Origin: Anaerolineales bacterium
GTDB lineage: Bacteria; Chloroflexota; Anaerolineae; 4572-78; J111
DNA length: 5,546 nucleotides
Assembly (NCBI GenBank): GCA_012032575.1
Contig: JAAUSP010000526.1
Span: 1 to 5,546, forward strand
Direction: 5' to 3'
Part shown: positions 1 to 5,400 of the stretch, piece after piece
How positions within the stretch are numbered: position 1 is the first letter of the stretch
How the letters are laid out: each line of letters begins with the position of its first letter
Program-made: the position numbers and the translations under genes
The notes under the pieces: model-generated
The model's input: the letters and a program-made list of their open reading frames with translations, nothing else
What the model was told of the DNA's origin: nothing
Database searches by the model: none

Positions 1-131
1 AGACCCAGGTGGGCCGGGATCAATTTTCGGTTGGGCACAAGCTCTACAGGTTGGGGTTAAGGTTTTGGGCAAGATTAAAGAATTTTAACAACGACCGGGC
101 AAACGGTCAAAAAACCAGGCCGCTTAATTTT
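1..131. other. left-edge sequence, possible 3' end of a plus-strand gene
   Basis: No gene can be called here. Two plus-strand frames are open from the window edge. One runs from base 2 to a TAA at 86-88 (28 codons, ending in Lys-Ile-Lys-Glu-Phe). The other runs from base 3 to a TAA at 141-143 (46 codons, rich in Leu, Arg and Asn). Either could be the C-terminus of a truncated gene, but both are short enough to be chance and neither matches a family I recognise. The third-position GC looks lower than in the two real genes. A weak hairpin (GACCG at 93-97, CGGTC at 104-108) precedes an A-run, not a T-run, so it is no plus-strand terminator. Confidence 0.25.
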
Positions 132-139
132 CTTTTTGG

Positions 140-247
140 GTAACTACTCACCCCTCATGTCATTTCGAGGCCGTTGCCTCAGCAAATCACGGATTAGGAG
201 ATTTCTCGCTCCTAACGTCGCTCGAAATGACATGGCTGAGTAGTTAC
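140..247. mobile_element. 108-bp MITE-like element with 11-bp TIRs and 8-bp target duplication
   Basis: The ends are perfect inverted repeats: GTAACTACTCA at 140-150 and TGAGTAGTTAC at 237-247. The 8-mer CTTTTTGG lies directly outside both ends (132-139 and 248-255), as expected of a target-site duplication; the match can be read as 10 bp because it runs into the terminus. Inside is a second perfect 14-bp inverted pair, CATGTCATTTCGAG at 156-169 and CTCGAAATGACATG at 221-234, and a smaller one, TTAGGAG at 194-200 with CTCCTAA at 209-215. The whole unit can fold as one nested hairpin. It has no coding capacity, so any movement would need a transposase in trans. A related but damaged copy lies at about 3990-4257. 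Confidence 0.75.
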
Positions 248-273
248 CTTTTTGGGTTAATTTATGGATAAGA

Positions 274-327
274 GTGATACGTGAGGCGTGATGTGTAAAA
301 AGTCACGCATCACGCCTCAGATATCAC
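274..327. terminator. imperfect 54-bp inverted repeat, possible terminator of the kinase gene
   Basis: TGAGGCGTGATG at 282-293 pairs perfectly with CATCACGCCTCA at 308-319 around a 14-nt loop. Beyond a 2x2 mismatch, GTGATA (274-279) pairs with TATCAC (322-327), giving 18 base pairs. It begins about 40 bp past the kinase stop codon, where a terminator would lie. On the minus strand the stem is followed by a mixed T/A stretch and not a clean T-run, so intrinsic termination is plausible but unproven. The repeated GCGTGA/TCACGC words suggest it may instead be a dispersed repeat that happens to lie after the gene. Confidence 0.5.
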
Positions 328-368
328 GCTACAAACGGTATTTCTGTGACCAAAACGAAGATTACCGC

Positions 369-3300
369 CTACTGGATCACAAACTCATAGGCCGGTTTGT
401 TCGAGTTGTCAGGGTCAACCGTCAGGGTGTACGTACCTGTTTCCGGCAGTTCCACCGGCCCGGTATCGCTGTTGTAAATATTAAAGAGTTCCGTCCGGCC
501 ATCCGGGGCGTAAAGAATGAAGTACGTACCCTCCGTTGAATCTTGCAGATCGAACAAAATACTCTGCCCGGCCGACCCTTCGAGCGTGTACGAAGCGGTC
601 TGACCCGGAATTTTGATTTCCCCGCTGACAAACTGCCCCAACTCAATCGGGCCGCCCTCAACCACCGGCGGATCAATATCCCAGACAATAAACTCAAAGG
701 CCGGTTTGTTGGCGCTGTCGGGGTCAACGGTCAGGGTATAGGTTCCGGCCTGCTCCAGCACGATTGGCCCCTGGTCGCTGTTGTAGATGTTGAACACCTC
801 GGTCCGGCCATCCGGCGCGGTCAGGATGAAATAGGTTCCTTCGCTGGTATTCTGCACGTCAAAATAGAGGGTCTGTTCGGCCTCCCCTGCAAAGGTATAG
901 GTTGCCATCTGACCGGGGATTTTGATTTCCCCGCTGGCAAACTCACCAAATTCGATGGGGCCGCCCTCGATCACCGGCGGGTCAATAACCCAGACAATAA
1001 ACTCAAAGGCCGGTTTGTTGGCGCTGTCGGGGTCAACGGTCAGAGTGTAGGTTCCGGCCTGTTCCAGCACCACCGGCCCCTGGTCGGAATTGTAGATATT
1101 GAACACTTCCGTCCGGCCATCGGGCGCGGTCAGGAGGAAGTAAGTTCCTTCGCTGGTATTTTGCACGTCAAAGTAGAGCGTCTGTTCCGCCTCGCCGGCA
1201 AAGGTATAAGTTGCGGTCTGGCCGGGGATTTCAATTTTCCCGCTGACAAACTCATTCAGGGTCAGTGCGCCCCCTTCGATAACCGCCGGGGCGATGTCCC
1301 AGACCACAAACTCATACTTGGGCTTGTTGGCGCTGTCGGGGTCAACGGTCAAAGTGTAGGTTCCGGCCTGTTCCAGCACCACCGGTCCCTGGTCGGAATT
1401 ATAGATGTTGAACACCTCGGTCCGGCTGTCGGGCGCGGTCAGGATGAAATAGGTTCCTTCGCTGGTATTCTGCACGTCAAAATAGATGTTTTGCCCGGCT
1501 GTGCCGGCAAAGGTGTAAGTGGCGGTCTGGCCCGGAATCTTGATCTCGCCGCCGCTAAATTTACCCGGCTCGATGGCTCCCCCGGCGATGACCGGCGGGT
1601 TGACATCCCAGATAACAAACTCGTAAGCCGGCACGTTTTCAGCATCCGGGTCAACGGTCAGCGTATAAGTTCCGGCCTGTTCCAGGACGATTGGCCCCTG
1701 GTCGCTGTTGTAGATGTTAAAAACCTCCGTCCGGCCATCGGGCGCAGTCAGGTTGAAATAAGTCCCTTCAGTCGTATTTTCCACATCAAAATAAATGGTC
1801 TGCCCGGCCGTGGCTGCAAACGTATAAGTGGCCGTATCTTCGGGCGTGGTAATTTCGCCGGTGACAAACTGCCCCAACGGAATTTCACCCTCGGCACTGA
1901 CCGCCCCGACCGGCTGAGCCGCCGGCTGGGATATTTGGGCCACCGCCTCCGACACCACCCGCTGGATGTCCTCTTCGCTCTGGGCGTCGTGATACTCACC
2001 GCCGGCAGCCTGGGCCATTTCTGCCAGTTGCACCCGGTCGCCCTCGCTCACCCCCAGGCCGATCAACTGCAAATCAAAGTTGATGCCCAGCCGCTCGCTG
2101 AGGAGTTGCAATTGGCCTACGGCGTCGGCCTCGCAGGTGTCGAGACCGGCGGTAATGATAATCAGGGTGTTATGGGTGTCACGGGTCAAATCAAAATCGC
2201 CGATGGCCTGGACAATCGCCTCGGTCAGCGGCGCTTCACCCGCCGGGGCGACTCCGGCCAGGGTATTGACCAACTGCCCGCCCTGCCCGGTGGCCGGCTC
2301 GATCAGGAGTTTGGTATCCCGGCACGGCTCCGCCCCGGACACGCCGCCGCCAAAAACCCGCAGCCCGGCGTTGACGTTGTTGGGCAGGATTTCCAGCTCT
2401 TTGGCCAGAGCGGCGCGGGCAATGTCCATCTTGGGCCGGTCATTAATGGTGTCGTTCATCCCCTGCGAGGCATCCACGATAAACTGCCAGGTAGCCAGTG
2501 AGGGCGCGGGCCGCAGCCAGAAATAAGCGCCCACCCCGGCCGCCCCCGCCAGCAGGCACAAAATCAGCAGAATCGCCCCACCCAGCAGCAGCCAGGGCAT
2601 GCGCTGTTGTTGGGCCTGGGCCTTTTTCTTTTTCGACTTGGGTTTGACCACGCCGGGCGTGGTCGGCTTTTCCGGCGTTACCCGGGTGGCGTCCTCGTCG
2701 GGGGGCAGCAAATCGGGCGGGATGGGTGCGCCGGGGGCCAGATTGAGGCTACGCTTGAGGCCGTCCACAAAGGCGGCGGCGGTTTGATAGCGCAGGGCCG
2801 GGTCTTTGGCCGTGGCTTTGAGCACCACCCCTTGCAGCACGTCGGGAATATCGGGGCTGAAATCGCGGGGCGGCGGCAGCGGGTCGTTGATGGCTTTGAG
2901 CATCACTGCCAGCGGCGTGTCGGCGCTGAAGGGGACGCGCCCGGTCAGCATTTCATACAGCACAATCCCCAGCGAATAAATATCGGCCGGCGGGCCGACA
3001 TCCGCCTGCCCGCGGGCCTGTTCCGGCGACATGTAGGCCGGGGTGCCGATGCCGACGCCGGTCTGGGTCATGCGTTCCTCCATCGCCAGCATTTTGGCAA
3101 TGCCGAAATCCATGAGGATGGCCTGGCCTTCGGGGGTGAGCATGATGTTGGCCGGCTTAATATCGCGGTGAACCACATTGCGCCCGTGAGCATAACCCAG
3201 CGCCGAGGCCACCTGCTCCAGGATGGCGGCCACCTGGTTAAATGGGCGAACCTGGCCGTGCTGGGTCAGGTACGATTTGAGGTCCTGGCCCTCGACAAAC

Positions 3301-3569
3301 TCCATGACCATGTAGTACAGATTATCCTGCACCCCAAAATCGTGCATCTGGACAATGTTGGGGTGGCGCAGGGCGGCGACCGCCTGGGCTTCACGCTGGA
3401 AGCGTTCCTTGAAGCCTTCTTCGGCCCCAAATTCCGGGCGGATCACCTTGAGCGCCCGATGCACTGCGAGGCCGGTGTGAAACGCCTTGTACACATCGGC
3501 CATCCCCCCCCGGCCCAAACGCTGGATAATTTGATAACTGCCAATCGTCTGCCCGACTAAATCGGCCAT
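369..3569 (-). CDS. transmembrane Ser/Thr protein kinase with VWA-like domain and five PPC-like repeats
   Basis: This 1066-residue protein is a Hanks-type (PknB-like) Ser/Thr kinase that likely phosphorylates cytoplasmic targets in response to an envelope signal. The kinase domain spans residues 11-273: glycine loop GRGGMADVY (19-27), ATP lysine K41, helix-C Glu60, HRDIKPAN (134-141, catalytic D136), DFG (154-156), a Thr-bearing activation loop (T168, T170, T176), APE-like SPE (181-183), D196 and R260. All key residues are present, so it should be active. A Thr/Pro/Asp linker (about 280-308) and a Lys-rich stretch (309-317) precede one membrane helix (about 326-350), placing the rest outside. 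A VWA-like domain follows (about 358-546) with conserved Cys416 and Cys479 but a degraded MIDAS. Residues 557-1066 are five PPC-like beta domains. No PASTA repeats are present. The ATG at 3569 has a good ribosome site. The ligand is unknown. Confidence 0.93.
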   Translation of the reverse strand: MADLVGQTIGSYQIIQRLGRGGMADVYKAFHTGLAVHRALKVIRPEFGAEEGFKERFQREAQAVAALRHPNIVQMHDFGVQDNLYYMVMEFVEGQDLKSYLTQHGQVRPFNQVAAILEQVASALGYAHGRNVVHRDIKPANIMLTPEGQAILMDFGIAKMLAMEERMTQTGVGIGTPAYMSPEQARGQADVGPPADIYSLGIVLYEMLTGRVPFSADTPLAVMLKAINDPLPPPRDFSPDIPDVLQGVVLKATAKDPALRYQTAAAFVDGLKRSLNLAPGAPIPPDLLPPDEDATRVTPEKPTTPGVVKPKSKKKKAQAQQQRMPWLLLGGAILLILCLLAGAAGVGAYFWLRPAPSLATWQFIVDASQGMNDTINDRPKMDIARAALAKELEILPNNVNAGLRVFGGGVSGAEPCRDTKLLIEPATGQGGQLVNTLAGVAPAGEAPLTEAIVQAIGDFDLTRDTHNTLIIITAGLDTCEADAVGQLQLLSERLGINFDLQLIGLGVSEGDRVQLAEMAQAAGGEYHDAQSEEDIQRVVSEAVAQISQPAAQPVGAVSAEGEIPLGQFVTGEITTPEDTATYTFAATAGQTIYFDVENTTEGTYFNLTAPDGRTEVFNIYNSDQGPIVLEQAGTYTLTVDPDAENVPAYEFVIWDVNPPVIAGGAIEPGKFSGGEIKIPGQTATYTFAGTAGQNIYFDVQNTSEGTYFILTAPDSRTEVFNIYNSDQGPVVLEQAGTYTLTVDPDSANKPKYEFVVWDIAPAVIEGGALTLNEFVSGKIEIPGQTATYTFAGEAEQTLYFDVQNTSEGTYFLLTAPDGRTEVFNIYNSDQGPVVLEQAGTYTLTVDPDSANKPAFEFIVWVIDPPVIEGGPIEFGEFASGEIKIPGQMATYTFAGEAEQTLYFDVQNTSEGTYFILTAPDGRTEVFNIYNSDQGPIVLEQAGTYTLTVDPDSANKPAFEFIVWDIDPPVVEGGPIELGQFVSGEIKIPGQTASYTLEGSAGQSILFDLQDSTEGTYFILYAPDGRTELFNIYNSDTGPVELPETGTYTLTVDPDNSNKPAYEFVIQ
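372..1901 (-). repeat. five in-frame tandem repeats of 309 bp (103 residues), PPC-like beta domains
   Basis: The 3' half of the kinase gene is a tandem array with an exact 309-bp period: copies at 1901-1593, 1592-1284, 1283-975, 974-666 and 665-372, the last ending five residues short at the stop codon. Landmarks recur every 103 residues, for example TYTF at 581, 684, 787 and 890, with SYTL at 993. Each copy holds a GEI-type strand, AGQ/AEQ-TIYFDV, EGTYF-LTAPDGRTEVFNIYNSD, GP-VLEQAGTYTLTVDPD and a closing EF(V/I)(V/I)W. This pattern resembles the bacterial pre-peptidase C-terminal (PPC) family, a beta-sandwich of exported proteins. Copies differ mostly at synonymous sites, with nearly identical tracts between copies 3 and 4. 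Copy 5 is the most divergent. Confidence 0.9.
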
Positions 3570-3572
3570 GGT

Positions 3573-3579
3573 TCACCTC
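3573..3579 (-). promoter_or_regulatory. ribosome binding site of the kinase gene
   Basis: The minus strand reads GAGGTGA, then ACC, then ATG at 3569-3567. It is a near-consensus Shine-Dalgarno sequence with slightly short spacing. It supports the start at 3569, which also gives the usual short lead-in before the kinase glycine loop. Confidence 0.75.
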
Positions 3580-3594
3580 GCTGGTTGTCTTGGT

Positions 3595-3781
3595 AAGGCT
3601 GAGGCTGAGGCTAAGGCTAAGCAGGGCAAAACACCCTGACTTTATTTAGAACTCGTCCACAAATAACTTTACTGTGCCAGGAGATTGGAGATTGGAGATT
3701 AGACAATCTCCAATCTCTAATCTCCCAAATTGAAAAGTTATTCACGGACAGTTTCTCAGCCTCAGCCTTAGCCTTAGCCTT
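3595..3781. repeat. 187-bp imperfect palindrome with hexamer-array arms in the kinase leader
   Basis: The outer arms are tandem hexamers in opposite orientation: four RAGGCT units at 3595-3618 and four AGCCTY units at 3758-3781. Inside them, 3655-3672 pairs with 3732-3749 (14 of 18 positions; AATAACTTT core), and innermost is a 21-bp hairpin around a 4-nt loop. The left side has an extra unpaired segment at about 3621-3650, itself a small CAGGG/CCCTG hairpin. If the kinase transcript starts upstream, this would fold in its 5' leader and end about 25 nt before the start codon, just clear of the ribosome site. It could be a palindromic repeat element, a leader structure or an attenuator; the sequence does not decide. 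Confidence 0.7.
3680..3725. repeat. 21-bp hairpin built from GATTGGA-type heptamers
   Basis: The left arm 3680-3700 and right arm 3705-3725 are complementary at 20 of 21 positions around the loop AGAC. Each arm is three 7-bp units (GGAGATT with one G/A variant). The same heptamer occurs in tandem, without inversion, at 3961-3988. There is no T-run on either side, so it is not an obvious terminator. Confidence 0.8.
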
Positions 3782-3878
3782 ACATCGTGAGTTATTACTA
3801 AAATTGTAATCACTCCGCCGCAAGTTACAATTGCCGGTGGTCAATTGCTGAGTTTTTAAGGTTCGGGTGATGGCTATG

Positions 3879-3908
3879 ATTGTATCATACCTTTCAACAG
3901 GGAGGCAA
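3879..3908 (-). promoter_or_regulatory. candidate promoter upstream of the kinase gene
   Basis: The minus strand carries TTGCCT (3908-3903), an 18-bp spacer and TACAAT (3884-3879), the latter preceded by TGA to make an extended -10 form. The transcript would have a leader of about 300 nt containing the palindrome at 3595-3781. A second candidate is TTGTAA (3830-3825) with a 16-bp spacer and TACAAT (3808-3803). Both are matches by eye to a sigma-70-type consensus in AT-rich DNA and could be chance. Confidence 0.25.
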
Positions 3909-3960
3909 GATAACTTTAGATAGGATTTGTTACCGGCATTCGTCAGGGGGCAGGGGGGGA

Positions 3961-3988
3961 GATTGGAGATTGGAGATTGGAGATTGGA
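3961..3988. repeat. tandem array of four GATTGGA heptamers
   Basis: Four perfect copies of the 7-mer GATTGGA stand head to tail, preceded by a short G-rich run (about 3946-3959) and followed by GACTC. The unit is the one used in the arms of the hairpin at 3680-3725. Such an array could change length by replication slippage. It lies in non-coding DNA, at the point where the left end of the neighbouring decayed element is missing. Confidence 0.85.
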
Positions 3989-3989
3989 G

Positions 3990-4257
3990 ACTCAAATCAG
4001 CCATGTCATTTCGACCGTAGGGAGAAATCCCCGATAGCTTACTTTTACGTGTTGCGCCCGGGGGACGCTTCGCGGCGACCTTCGGTCTCGAAACCTGTCC
4101 TGAGAACTTCCTGAGTTTGTCGAAGGGCCTGTCGAGGGATGACATGAGCCTCAGTAGATCCAAATTTGCCAGCAGTGGCGGCTCCCACGCCGCCGCTACG
4201 CAGGCGTGGGAACCTGCTCCGCTTCAAAAATTGGATCTACTGAGCCTGAGTAGTTGC
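3990..4257. mobile_element. decayed element related to the 108-bp MITE, interrupted by a nested insertion
   Basis: Its right end TGAGTAGTTGC (4247-4257) matches the 108-bp element's terminus TGAGTAGTTAC at 10 of 11 positions. The left part has ACTCA then GCCATGTCATTTCGA (4000-4014), as in that element's reverse strand, but the terminal GTAACT is missing. CATGTCAT (4002-4009) pairs with ATGACATG (4139-4146). Between them lies a longer core with CCTGTCCTGAG and TTGTCGAAGG words (about 4095-4127), a type often dispersed in bacterial intergenic DNA. I infer a relative of the 108-bp element with a larger core and a damaged left end. No protein is encoded. Confidence 0.55.
4152..4242. mobile_element. 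91-bp nested MITE-like element with 12-bp TIRs and 5-bp duplication
   Basis: CAGTAGATCCAA at 4152-4163 and TTGGATCTACTG at 4231-4242 are perfect inverted ends, flanked on both sides by AGCCT (4147-4151 and 4243-4247), a likely 5-bp target duplication. Two further flanking bases also pair, so the exact end is uncertain by about 2 bp. Inside is a GC-rich hairpin, TCCCACGCC (4183-4191) with GGCGTGGGA (4203-4211), loop 11 nt. Removing the element and one AGCCT restores a sequence that lines up with the right arm of the 108-bp element, so it probably inserted into the older one. Confidence 0.65.
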
Positions 4258-4261
4258 CTTA

Positions 4262-4471
4262 GAACGTGTTTCTTAAATAAAATCTGCCATGTTATGTCAT
4301 TCTGAGCGATAGCGAAGAATCCCTACGAGGCTGCAAATTGAGAGAAGTTAGCCGGCATCAAGCTCAAAATCCGATGTAAGAGTCTTTTTACCTGCCAAAT
4401 AACGTTGTGACAATTATCAGAGGGATTCTTCGCTCGTTCCTCGCTCAGAATGACATTTAAGAAACACGTTC
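4262..4471. mobile_element. 210-bp MITE-like element with 17-bp TIRs and TTA duplication
   Basis: GAACGTGTTTCTTAAAT at 4262-4278 is repeated in inverted orientation at 4455-4471. TTA lies directly outside both ends (4259-4261 and 4472-4474), a possible 3-bp target duplication. The arms continue with ATGTCATTCTGAGCGA (4294-4309) and its inverse (4441-4456), then GCGAAGAATCCCT (4312-4324) and its inverse (4421-4433). The left arm has 17 extra bases (about 4279-4295) that the right arm lacks. The roughly 95-bp centre has no recognisable gene. The right TTA is also the stop codon of the propeller gene, so the arm lies directly downstream of that gene and might help end its transcript. Confidence 0.7.
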
Positions 4472-5377
4472 TTACGGCGGCGGCAGGGTGGCATAATACA
4501 GGTCTACGGCGTCGTCTTCGACCTGCCAGACAAAGTGGCGGCGGCCTTCGGCGTCTACGGCTACTTTGGGGCCGGGGCCGCTGTTCAATGCTTCGGCCAG
4601 AATTTGGGGGGCGCTCCACCTGCCGTCGGGCTGCTGCTGGACGTAGCTGAGGTTCTGGCCCTGCCAGGCCACGTGAGCCAGCCCCTGACTGTCAACCGCC
4701 AGGCCGAGGCTGGTGGAGCCGCTGCCCGGCTGCCCGCCGGTCAATTCGCTGACCTCGCCCCAGCCGTCCGCCGGAGTCCAGCGGCGGTAGAAAATTTTAC
4801 CAAACCCGGCCCAGACCAGGTGAACATTGCCCTGCTCGTCGGCCAGCAGGTTGAAGGGGCCGTTCGGTTTGGTGGCCTCGTCGGTCAGGCTGGCCGGGTC
4901 TGACCAGCTCTGGCCGCCATCGCTGGAAAGGCGATGCTCCAGGCTGAACGGGTCGCCCTGGCGCACCCAGACGGCGTGGAAAGCCCCGGCCTGGTCCACC
5001 GCCAGGGCCGCGCCGTTGACCGTTTTGAAGCCGTCGGCCAGCTCGGTGTCGGCCAACTTGAGCGAACTGGGCGGCACTTCATACAGGGAAACCAGCGCGC
5101 CGGCGGCGGTAAACTTGGGGTCATAGCGGGCCGTCACCTGGCGAGCCTCGACCTGTTCCGCCTCGGACCAGCCCTCGCCGGAGCGGCAGCGCATATAGAG
5201 GCCAATGGTGGCCGGATCACGCGAAACCCTGGCTCCGTGCCAGAAAGCGCACACGCTGCCATCGGGCCGGCGGACCAGTTTGGGCGGCAAAACCGAGATA
5301 AGGTCAAACCCTTCGCTCAGGTTGACCGCCTCGGACCAATCGCCGGCCGGGCCTGAGCTGGCGGGCCAGAATATCAA
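4472..5377 (-). CDS. secreted Asp-box/BNR-like beta-propeller protein, C-terminal part
   Basis: At least 300 residues belong to this reading frame, which is open up to 5437. The sequence is a chain of propeller-type modules with the pattern D-x-x-G-x-x-H-x-V-W, then an aromatic strand, then G-x-W-S-x-x-x-x-L. Clear modules begin near residues 38, 128, 180, 229 and 275, a weaker one lies near 91-98, and another lies in the upstream fragment. One canonical Asp box (S-x-D-x-G-x-x-W) occupies residues 151-158. The family includes sialidases and non-catalytic exported propellers; I see no full sialidase active site, so a binding role is more likely. The first codon given is TTG without a ribosome site and is only the edge of the frame: the real gene continues upstream after a frame break. 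It ends in Leu-Pro-Pro-Pro and a TAA that abuts the 210-bp element. Confidence 0.8.
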   Translation of the reverse strand: MIFWPASSGPAGDWSEAVNLSEGFDLISVLPPKLVRRPDGSVCAFWHGARVSRDPATIGLYMRCRSGEGWSEAEQVEARQVTARYDPKFTAAGALVSLYEVPPSSLKLADTELADGFKTVNGAALAVDQAGAFHAVWVRQGDPFSLEHRLSSDGGQSWSDPASLTDEATKPNGPFNLLADEQGNVHLVWAGFGKIFYRRWTPADGWGEVSELTGGQPGSGSTSLGLAVDSQGLAHVAWQGQNLSYVQQQPDGRWSAPQILAEALNSGPGPKVAVDAEGRRHFVWQVEDDAVDLYYATLPPP

Positions 5378-5400
5378 AGCCGCTGCCGCTGTGCAGGGTG

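Noticed and set aside
93..114. Hairpin GACCG/CGGTC beside an A-run, considered as a terminator
   Set aside because: The stem is only 5 bp. On the minus strand the T-run comes before the stem instead of after it, and on the plus strand the run is A, so neither orientation fits.
543..2501. 652-codon open frame on the plus strand
   Set aside because: It lies wholly antisense to the VWA and PPC-repeat part of the kinase gene. Its protein shows only a shadow of the 103-residue periodicity and no recognisable domain. GC-rich codons and the repeats explain the lack of stops.
2607..3560. 317-codon open frame on the plus strand
   Set aside because: It is antisense to the kinase domain, whose intact motifs prove the minus frame is the coding one. 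The composition (Gly, His, Arg, Gln-rich) is typical of a mirror frame.
3595..3988. CRISPR array, considered because of clustered short repeats
   Set aside because: The units are 6-7 bp and contiguous, with no unique spacers of constant length and no cas gene.
3617..4305. Several 60-77-codon open frames on both strands between the two genes
   Set aside because: They are made of the heptamer arrays, palindromes and mobile-element arms, have no ribosome sites in the right place and no family resemblance.
4330..4420. Small RNA or transposase remnant inside the 210-bp element
   Set aside because: The centre has no open frame of note, no promoter-plus-terminator pair and no recognisable RNA fold.
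4535..5356. Plus-strand open frames of 99-140 codons opposite the propeller gene
   Set aside because: They mirror a minus frame with repeated propeller motifs and an Asp box, and show no motifs of their own.
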